Positions 1-5,675 of a stretch of 19,770 bases of DNA are shown here, piece after piece. Below the pieces are notes generated by a model that was given only the letters and a program-made list of their open reading frames with translations, was not told the origin of the DNA and did not search any database. The stretch's first letter is position 1. Each line of letters starts with the position of its first letter. The DNA comes from GYS-P2D sp964489125 (GTDB lineage Bacteria > Bacteroidota > Bacteroidia > Chitinophagales > Saprospiraceae): assembly GCA_964489125.1 (NCBI GenBank), contig CAZAXY010000074.1:1-19770 (forward strand), read 5' to 3'. The position numbers and the translations under genes were made by a program.

Positions 1-8
1 GGGATTAA

Positions 9-1190
9 GTGATCAAAAAAGTATCCGCTGATATCATCATTTCTGGTGATGGTCATGAGTGGGCAGATCATTATATCCTACTCAATGGGTCTATTATTGA
101 GGGCATCTATCCTAATACCTCGGAAGACAACATAGAAAAGTTTGCTGGTGTCATCTGCCCAGGATTTATTAATGCGCACTGCCACCTAGAGTTGTCGCAC
201 TTATCAGGGGTTATAGATACGGGTACGGGACTAATAGATTTTATAAAAGCAGTAGTTACATTAAGAGAGTTTCCTGAGGAGCAAGTAATGGAAGCCATCA
301 AGAGAGCGGACGAGCAGATGAGAGATAACGGAATTGTTGCAGTCGGAGATATCTCTAACAAGCTGGATACATTCGCGGTGAAGGAGTCCTCACCCATAAA
401 CTACTACACATTTGTGGAGATGTTTGACTTCCTGCAAGAAGACCAGGCGCAAAGCAATTTCGATCAATATCACGAAGTATATCAACGACAATCACGAGCC
501 GGACATAATCGAGTCAGCTGTGTTCCTCATGCGCCGTACTCTGTAAGCAAGGCGTTGTTCAGTCTGATAAATGAAACTAATAGTGATGATGCTGTAGTGA
601 GCATACATAATCAAGAGCTTAAAGCTGAAAATGAACTGTTCCAAAGCAAATCAGGCGGTTTCATTGGATTCTATAAAGATTTTGGCATACCTCTGGATCA
701 GTTTTCCAAGACTGGCATGCGATCTATCTATTATGCAATGGCTCATATGAATCCTACAAACCCTACTCTCATGGTGCATAATACTCAGACACATGAGGAA
801 GACATGCATAGAGCAAAGCAATGGTCAGATCAGGTGTATTGGGTTACTTGCCCAAATGCAAATCTATATATCGAAAATAAGCTCCCTACTTACCAGAATT
901 TCATTAGTGCTGGAGCGAAAATGTGCATTGGAACTGATAGCTTAAGTAGCAACTGGCAATTAAGCATACTCGAAGAAATAAAGACCATAAAGCGGTATCA
1001 ATCTTATGTTCCTGATCGAGAATTGCTGAAGTGGGCGACCTACAATGGTGCGCAAGCATTAAAATATGATGATAGATTGGGCTCTATTGCCCCAGGCAAA
1101 TCTCCTGGCATTAATCTTATTGATGTTGATGTCTCAGGCGGTAATTTTAATCTTCAAAATGCACGGTCTGTTAGGCGTTTAGATCTGTAA
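9..1190 (+). CDS. Amidohydrolase, probable aminodeoxyfutalosine deaminase-like
   Basis: A 393-residue metal-dependent hydrolase of the amidohydrolase (cyclic deaminase) superfamily, probably cytoplasmic. The metal site is complete: the HCH pair at H57/H59 in PGFINAHCHLELSHL, H200 with E203 in SIHNQE, H257 in MVHNTQTHEED, and D310 in IGTDSLSSNW. The C-terminal GSIAPGKSPGINLID returns to the small beta domain typical of the fold. The early HCHLELSHL stretch and the PHAPYSVS block at 173-180 resemble Bacteroidota enzymes annotated as aminodeoxyfutalosine deaminase, which act in the futalosine route to menaquinone. That substrate is inferred; another cytosine, guanine or chlorohydrolase-like deaminase is possible. 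An in-frame TAA at 6-8 means the GTG at 9 is the only sensible start, since the next ATG is far inside the fold. Its last 20 bases overlap the convergent GSCFA gene. Confidence 0.8.
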   Translation: MIKKVSADIIISGDGHEWADHYILLNGSIIEGIYPNTSEDNIEKFAGVICPGFINAHCHLELSHLSGVIDTGTGLIDFIKAVVTLREFPEEQVMEAIKRADEQMRDNGIVAVGDISNKLDTFAVKESSPINYYTFVEMFDFLQEDQAQSNFDQYHEVYQRQSRAGHNRVSCVPHAPYSVSKALFSLINETNSDDAVVSIHNQELKAENELFQSKSGGFIGFYKDFGIPLDQFSKTGMRSIYYAMAHMNPTNPTLMVHNTQTHEEDMHRAKQWSDQVYWVTCPNANLYIENKLPTYQNFISAGAKMCIGTDSLSSNWQLSILEEIKTIKRYQSYVPDRELLKWATYNGAQALKYDDRLGSIAPGKSPGINLIDVDVSGGNFNLQNARSVRRLDL

Positions 1191-2163
1191 GTCTCTGACG
1201 CAACTGAGCTTTCTCTTTTTCTAGATCTATATCTGCAACCTCCTCAAGGGATTCACATTTATCCATGATATCCAAAAGAAATCTGCGATAGTTATCTGAC
1301 TTTGCATTGAATGGCCTATGCATCAGGCCTCGTTTTACCTTACGGATATCTGTAAGAATACGTGATAACTCCGCATCAAAATAGCGCTGCTGAAATATAT
1401 GATATATATACTCTATAGCGGCTTCATTAGGGTGTAACATATCTTGCTTATAGTATCTATAGTCTCTCAGATCGTCTATCATAATTTCGTAAGATGGAAA
1501 GTATTCCACCAAGTCATAATCGGATGATAGCTCATGACTTGCCGATATCAGCCGCGATTTGCTTAGACTATTTTTAACTAGATTATCTCGTATATGTCTT
1601 ACGGGGCTTACCGTAAGAATTACCCTAATTGAACTATTTAATTTAAAGAGGGAATTAAAACTATTAATTAGCGCCTCTTTAATCTGATCTATACTTAAGG
1701 TGCCCCTCTCAAAGAGTCGTGATGGCTGTTTGTGACAGTTGGCAACTATCACGTCATATTGGGTGTGCTGGAATATTGAAGCGGTTCCTAAAGTAATTAT
1801 TAATACATTTCCGTTAGCGAGTTTGCTTTTTAATGCGTTATTATACTGTTCATAGAGATTTTGAAGATCGACAACACTATGGCCGTTAAAATCGGAATGA
1901 TATTGGTAGTGTACAGTTCTAGAATCTCTAGTGATGAATAAGGATTTGTCAAGTTTAAGATTGTTGATGCTGGCATTGAGGAGTTGACTTATGCTGACAG
2001 GATTATAGAGAGTACCAAAAGGATTGTGATAAACCTTAAACTTGTCTGCGTTTAACGCAGAATAAATGTTTTGAGCGAAGCAAGATCCGATGGTAACTAT
2101 TGAAGACTTTAAATCTATTTTGTCAGGTGCATGCTCAATTTTCAATTTTGTTCTAACGTCCAT
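1171..2163 (-). CDS. GSCFA-domain protein (SGNH-hydrolase-like)
   Basis: A 330-residue protein with the family-naming GSCFA motif at residues 26-30, followed by the conserved HNPFGTLYNP block at 46-55. TLGTA at 124-128, SPVRH near 186-190 and DMLHP at 241-245 follow the block order of SGNH/GDSL esterases: Ser27 as possible nucleophile and D241/H244 as the acid-histidine pair. The GSCFA family is widespread in Bacteroidota and has no settled function that I know of; a carbohydrate or lipid esterase role would be an inference from the fold. No signal peptide is visible, so it is probably cytoplasmic. The ATG at 2163 is the first Met and sits just before the divergent region shared with the PorP/SprF genes. 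Its 3' end overlaps the amidohydrolase by 20 bp. The C-terminal 80 residues are charged and probably helical. Confidence 0.85.
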   Translation of the reverse strand: MDVRTKLKIEHAPDKIDLKSSIVTIGSCFAQNIYSALNADKFKVYHNPFGTLYNPVSISQLLNASINNLKLDKSLFITRDSRTVHYQYHSDFNGHSVVDLQNLYEQYNNALKSKLANGNVLIITLGTASIFQHTQYDVIVANCHKQPSRLFERGTLSIDQIKEALINSFNSLFKLNSSIRVILTVSPVRHIRDNLVKNSLSKSRLISASHELSSDYDLVEYFPSYEIMIDDLRDYRYYKQDMLHPNEAAIEYIYHIFQQRYFDAELSRILTDIRKVKRGLMHRPFNAKSDNYRRFLLDIMDKCESLEEVADIDLEKEKAQLRQRLTDLNA

Positions 2164-2170
2164 ACAGGGT

Positions 2171-2208
2171 TCACTTATTATTGGTATATATTCACCTAAT
2201 AATAATGA
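2171..2208. repeat. Imperfect inverted repeat / hairpin upstream of GSCFA gene
   Basis: The arms 2171-2184 and 2195-2208 form 13 base pairs with a 10-nt AT-rich loop and one bulged base on each side (C2174 and T2197). It lies 8 to 45 nt before the ATG of the minus-strand GSCFA gene and inside the 101-bp divergent region that also serves the PorP/SprF genes. It could be a 5' leader hairpin or an operator. Only the pairing is seen; the function is unknown. Confidence 0.45.
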
Positions 2209-2264
2209 TTTCAGTGAGTCGTTAGATTGAGTGGGTCACGATTTCGTACTTAAATACACTGATT

Positions 2265-3380
2265 TTGATTTTAAACAGGTTCTATAATTTATTGAAGGCT
2301 TCGACAGTCATTGTCATTCTGATAATGTCTCTCGGTCATTCCCAAGAACTTAGAGCGCAGGATATACACTTTTCTCAGTTCTATCACTCTCCCCTAAATC
2401 TTAATCCGGCCTTAACTGGCATTATTAATGCAGAACAGCGAGCCACGATACATTACCGCAATCAATGGGCCGCAATAGCAGGGGCTAGCGCCTACAATAC
2501 TTTTTCAGCGTCCTATGATAGACGTGTAGAAGTTGGAACAACTGATTACTTTGGTATAGGAGGCACGTTGTATAATGATGTTGCCGGTGATTCAAATTTC
2601 GGCACGACACAAGCTCGTGTATCATTTGCTTACACACGGAAGATTGCAGGTAGCTGGGGCAAGCAAGTCAGAAAGAATCTTAGGAAATCTGGTCTCTATC
2701 TCTCAATTGGTGCTGATGCTGGTATTACACAACGGAGACTTACTCCAGGAGACCTGAGATGGCCATCACAAGTAACGAATGGGCAGTTTGATCCTTCTGC
2801 AGGATTTAATGAGATTATACCAAATGGTAGTTTCTTATATCCTGATATAAATGGAGGGATACTGATCTACGGATTGGACCAAGGAGAAAATAGTTTCTAC
2901 ATCGGAGCGGCATTGCATCACTTGAATCAGGCGAATATCAGTTTTTTGAACAGACAAGAAAGTTTGTTCTCCAGACTTACAATTCACGCTGGAGCAGAGT
3001 ATAGACTAAATAGGATAATATCAATAGTCCCTAATATCGTTTACATCTCCCAGGGGCCACATCTAGAAGTTCTTCCTGGATCTGCAGTCAGATTTAATAC
3101 AGGTGAGTATGAGGGCGTCAAGGATTTCTTTGAACTTGGTCTATGGGGTCGTATAGTAAAGAATGCTTCACCTAACGGAGGAGCATCTACTTCTATTGGT
3201 AATGATGCCATTGTCATATATTCTAAGTTTTCATTTAGCAATTATAGCATAGGATTTAGTTATGATTTTAACACTTCGAGCTTAAGTCAAGCGGCTACAG
3301 CTAATGGAGCATTTGAATTGTCTTTAACCTATTTACTATTTGATCCGAACTTTAAAGGGTACCTAAGTCCAAGATTTTAA
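2265..3380 (+). CDS. PorP/SprF family type IX secretion membrane protein (copy 1)
   Basis: A 371-residue outer-membrane beta-barrel protein of the PorP/SprF family, which helps type IX secretion deliver or anchor surface proteins. A signal peptide is clear: Arg/Lys near the start, a hydrophobic core STVIVILIMSLG, and probable cleavage near ELRAQ/DIHFSQ. The family hallmark AQDIHFSQFY-SPLNLNPA-TG-NYRNQW follows at once, and the protein ends in a Phe-terminated beta strand (LSPRF), as outer-membrane barrels do. Start choice is uncertain. The frame is open from 2226 but holds no ATG before the one inside the signal peptide, so TTG at 2265 is the best start that keeps a full signal sequence. No giant adhesin gene with a type B secretion domain lies next to it, unlike sprF beside sprB. 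It is followed after 81 bp by a close paralogue. Confidence 0.88.
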   Translation: MILNRFYNLLKASTVIVILIMSLGHSQELRAQDIHFSQFYHSPLNLNPALTGIINAEQRATIHYRNQWAAIAGASAYNTFSASYDRRVEVGTTDYFGIGGTLYNDVAGDSNFGTTQARVSFAYTRKIAGSWGKQVRKNLRKSGLYLSIGADAGITQRRLTPGDLRWPSQVTNGQFDPSAGFNEIIPNGSFLYPDINGGILIYGLDQGENSFYIGAALHHLNQANISFLNRQESLFSRLTIHAGAEYRLNRIISIVPNIVYISQGPHLEVLPGSAVRFNTGEYEGVKDFFELGLWGRIVKNASPNGGASTSIGNDAIVIYSKFSFSNYSIGFSYDFNTSSLSQAATANGAFELSLTYLLFDPNFKGYLSPRF

Positions 3381-3461
3381 GAAATAATTGCTCCTAAACG
3401 TAGGGTACTTTACAAAAAAGGATGTCTTTATAATCGACAGGCTTGACTAAAAAACCCTATC

Positions 3462-4517
3462 ATGATCCACAAGACTACACTTTTAGCGATTGTATTTTTT
3501 CTATGTGCATTCGGACTGAATGCTCAGGACATACACTTTTCTCAATTTTATACGTCTCCACTGAATCTTAATCCAGCTATGACTGGACTGATTAATGCTG
3601 GACAGCGTGTAACAGTGAATTATCGTAACCAATGGGCTGGAGCACTAGGCTCAGCAGCGTATAACACATACTCGGCTTCATATGATAGAAAGCTCTCCGT
3701 CGGTCAAGAAGATTATGTAGGAGTGGGCGGTACTCTATGGAGTGATGTTGCTGGAGAGACGAGCTTTGGTTCGACACAAGCGAGATTGTCTTTTTCATTT
3801 AGCAAGAAGATAGCAGGAAATAAGAAACAGTCACACTTCATATCCTTTGGTGCTGATGCGGGTATCACCCAGCGCAGAGTTCGTACAGGAGACTTTAGAT
3901 GGTTAACACAAGTTAATGGTAATGCGGAGTTTGATCCGAGCCAAGGTGTAGGTGAGGCAATCCCTAACACTAATATTACCTATCCTGATCTATCAGGAGG
4001 ATTGATGTGGTTTAGTAACTTAGGTGACCGCAAAAATATCTTTGGAGGAGTTGCACTCCACCACTTGAATCAGCCAAATGTATCATTCCTCAATATGGAG
4101 GAATTATTATTCTCAAGACTAACAGCTCATCTCGGTGGTGAGTATCCCATAAATAGAAAGGTAAGCGTGAAACCAAACTTCATTTACTTGAAGCAAGGAC
4201 CACATACGGAGTTAAACGGTGGAGGGAGCGTCAGATTTAAAACTGGTTCTCAGAATTCTTCCTTCGGTAACGACTTCGGACAGTTTTTCGAATTAGGTCT
4301 ATGGTATAGAGTTGGCACTGAGATCACAGGAGGAGTGCATTCAGATGCGGTTATCGTCGCCGCTAGACTCGACTACGATGTCTATGGTATCGGTCTCAGC
4401 TATGACTACAATGTATCTGGACTGAGCGCTTCGTCTCCCGGTAATGGATCATTTGAATTATCACTGAGCTACTTGTTTGGCGATGTGAGCGGCGGAGTCT
4501 TCTGCCCTGTATTCTAA
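3462..4517 (+). CDS. PorP/SprF family type IX secretion membrane protein (copy 2)
   Basis: A 351-residue paralogue of the preceding gene. It has a compact signal peptide (MIHKTTLLAIVFFLCAFGLNA) and then the same AQDIHFSQFY...LNLNPAMTG hallmark. The first 100 mature residues align with copy 1 without gaps and with many identities (YNT-SASYDR, VGGTL, FG-TQAR-SF). The main difference is a shorter basic loop after KIAG: copy 1 carries about nine extra residues (SWGKQVRKNLRK region). The blocks GADAGITQRR, FDPS, LHHLNQ-N-SFLN and FELSL-YL are shared. It ends with a terminal Phe (CPVF), as expected for barrel insertion. The ATG at 3462 directly precedes the signal peptide. The pair probably arose by tandem duplication and may be co-transcribed. 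Whether the copies serve different secreted substrates cannot be told from the sequence. Confidence 0.9.
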   Translation: MIHKTTLLAIVFFLCAFGLNAQDIHFSQFYTSPLNLNPAMTGLINAGQRVTVNYRNQWAGALGSAAYNTYSASYDRKLSVGQEDYVGVGGTLWSDVAGETSFGSTQARLSFSFSKKIAGNKKQSHFISFGADAGITQRRVRTGDFRWLTQVNGNAEFDPSQGVGEAIPNTNITYPDLSGGLMWFSNLGDRKNIFGGVALHHLNQPNVSFLNMEELLFSRLTAHLGGEYPINRKVSVKPNFIYLKQGPHTELNGGGSVRFKTGSQNSSFGNDFGQFFELGLWYRVGTEITGGVHSDAVIVAARLDYDVYGIGLSYDYNVSGLSASSPGNGSFELSLSYLFGDVSGGVFCPVF

Positions 4518-4525
4518 AGAATACA
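4508..4525. repeat. Perfect 8-bp inverted repeat across the stop codon of PorP/SprF copy 2
   Basis: TGTATTCT (4508-4515) and AGAATACA (4518-4525) flank two A residues, with the TAA stop at 4515-4517 in the middle. In RNA it would fold as a 6-bp stem with a 6-nt loop, or 7 bp with a 4-nt loop. The bases after it are AT-rich (TTAAAATTTAAATT) but lack a clean T run, so this is at most a weak terminator or a 3'-end stabilising hairpin. Confidence 0.35.
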
Positions 4526-4566
4526 TTAAAATTTAAATTATATTAAATATTGGTGTAAATACTTAG

Positions 4567-4596
4567 TTGATGTCCTGAGTATTGACTTATCTTTTG
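4567..4596 (+). promoter_or_regulatory. Possible Bacteroidota-type promoter for the bactofilin gene
   Basis: TTG at 4567-4569 is followed after 18 nt by TATCTTTT at 4588-4595, which matches TAnnTTTG except for the last base; a G follows one position later. It lies in the 130-bp gap before the bactofilin start, which would leave a 5' leader of roughly 50 nt. The match is imperfect in sequence and spacing. Confidence 0.35.
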
Positions 4597-4647
4597 CTCT
4601 TGGAATAGCCCGTATTCAATGGGTCATCCATATAAGATAAGTTAACT

Positions 4648-5064
4648 ATGTTTGGTAATAGCTCAAAGAAAGAAAACAACGATATGGCATCGGTATCCAA
4701 TGACAGTTCCGTTCAGGGAGGGATCAACAGTCTAGGGCAAGGAACTAAGCTTGTCGGTGATTTAAACGCTCAAAATGACATGAGAATAGATGGCACCTTA
4801 GAAGGTAATCTAAGTTGTGCGGGAAAATTGATACTTGGACCCAAAGGCCTCATAACCGGACAAATAGACTGTCAGAATGCAGTAATTGAAGGAAGTATAG
4901 ATGGTACAATCCGAGTAAAAGAACTGCTCCAAGTTAAAGAATCAGCAAATATTACTGGAGAAATAACAACAGCTAAATTGATGGTCCAACCTGGTGCCAT
5001 CTTCAATGTAAAGTGTAGCATGGGCGGACAAAAGATTGTCCCAGCTAACAAGAAGACAGCCTAA
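4648..5064 (+). CDS. Bactofilin (polymer-forming cytoskeletal protein)
   Basis: A 138-residue bactofilin, a cytoplasmic protein that self-assembles into filaments without nucleotide and scaffolds envelope-associated enzymes. A polar, flexible N-terminus (about residues 1-30) precedes the right-handed beta-helix core (about 33-125). The core is visible as short repeating turns with Gly and hydrophobic positions: LVGDLNAQNDMRIDGTLEG, then GKLILGPKGLITGQIDC, then AVIEGSIDGTIRV. A short basic tail ends in KKTA. Length is ordinary for the family. ATG at 4648 is the first start; a second ATG at 4684 (MASVSN) is possible. It is followed 8 bp later by AtpZ and is probably co-transcribed with it. PorW and an M23 peptidase lie nearby, and bactofilins are known to work with M23 wall hydrolases in other bacteria. 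Confidence 0.9.
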   Translation: MFGNSSKKENNDMASVSNDSSVQGGINSLGQGTKLVGDLNAQNDMRIDGTLEGNLSCAGKLILGPKGLITGQIDCQNAVIEGSIDGTIRVKELLQVKESANITGEITTAKLMVQPGAIFNVKCSMGGQKIVPANKKTA

Positions 5065-5072
5065 CCATAACC

Positions 5073-5267
5073 ATGTCTAAACCCTCACAGGAGTATCTGA
5101 AGTATGTAGGGCTTGTTTCGCAGATGTTTATATTGCTTTTAGCAGGATGGTTTATCGGTGGTTATATCGATGAGAAAATAGGATCACCTCAACCCTATGT
5201 AGCGATAAGCCTCATGGTGCTGTTTCTGCTGGCAATCTTTTATAAGCTTGTAAAGGATTTATATTAA
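5073..5267 (+). CDS. AtpZ/AtpI-family small membrane protein
   Basis: A 64-residue inner-membrane protein with two transmembrane helices, about residues 11-31 and 42-60, joined by the family loop GGYIDEKIGSPQPY. This is the pattern of AtpZ/AtpI proteins encoded at the head of F-type ATP synthase operons, where they help assembly of the c-ring/F0 part or carry divalent cations. The length fits the family. The start ATG at 5073 lies 8 bp after the bactofilin stop, and the next gene begins 6 bp after its own stop, so the three are almost surely one transcript. No atpB, atpE or other structural ATP synthase gene follows here: the next gene is PorW on the opposite strand. Confidence 0.8.
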   Translation: MSKPSQEYLKYVGLVSQMFILLLAGWFIGGYIDEKIGSPQPYVAISLMVLFLLAIFYKLVKDLY

Positions 5268-5273
5268 CATTGT

Positions 5274-5657
5274 ATGAGAGCAAGAGACTTTGCCCTTCAT
5301 ATTTCCATAATCTCTCTGAGCCTGCTTGGTCTAGTTGTTCTATTGCTAAGGGATTTACCCAACAATTTAGTGTTGTTAATGGCACTATCTGTTGCTCAGT
5401 ATGTGATCTTTTGTGTAGGGATATTCTTGGTCGCTCAACGAGTTTCGAGCAGTGTCTCTAACTATTCATTCGTCGGTGTAGTGTCAGCATCATTCTTGAT
5501 CAAGTTGGTGATGGCGGTAGGATTCTTAGCTTGTTGGGGCTACTTGTATGAACCGAGCAATAATCATCATATTCTATTATATCTCCTAGTCTATGCGATA
5601 TATACAGTGTATGAGGTATACTTCCTGACAATACTAGCTAAGAAGACCAAATTTTAA
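5274..5657 (+). CDS. Four-helix membrane protein, AtpI-like
   Basis: A 127-residue integral membrane protein. Four hydrophobic helices are visible at about 6-25, 31-54, 64-90 and 98-121, with a short basic C-terminal tail (AKKTKF). Size, topology and position directly after AtpZ match the AtpI-like protein that sits between AtpZ and the ATP synthase a subunit in many Bacteroidota. I do not recognise a diagnostic motif, so this call rests mainly on context. ATG at 5274 is 6 bp downstream of the AtpZ stop. A frame-shifted ATG at 5270 opens only a short overlapping frame. The gene ends 5 bp before the stop codon of the convergent PorW gene, so the usual downstream ATP synthase genes are absent. 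Confidence 0.65.
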   Translation: MRARDFALHISIISLSLLGLVVLLLRDLPNNLVLLMALSVAQYVIFCVGIFLVAQRVSSSVSNYSFVGVVSASFLIKLVMAVGFLACWGYLYEPSNNHHILLYLLVYAIYTVYEVYFLTILAKKTKF

Positions 5658-5675
5658 TCGACTTACTTGTCTTCT
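5641..5675. repeat. Inverted repeat enclosing two convergent stop codons
   Basis: AGAAGAC (5641-5647) and GTCTTCT (5669-5675) are perfect complements around a 21-nt loop that contains the stop codons of both the AtpI-like gene (5655-5657) and PorW (5663-5665). It reads the same way on both strands, so it could act on both transcripts. The stem is short and there is no T run, so a terminator role is speculative. Confidence 0.25.

Noticed and set aside
107..397. Antisense open frame of 96 codons inside the amidohydrolase gene
   Set aside because: It lies wholly within a strongly supported gene, has no recognisable motif, and its composition follows from the opposite strand.
3388..3413. TTG ... 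TACTTTAC as a promoter for PorP/SprF copy 2
   Set aside because: The -7 part fails at two of six fixed bases and the spacer is only 15 nt; the gene may be read from the upstream promoter.
3401..3459. TAGGGT/ACCCTA inverted repeat between the PorP/SprF copies
   Set aside because: Six-base arms with a 47-nt loop are expected by chance.
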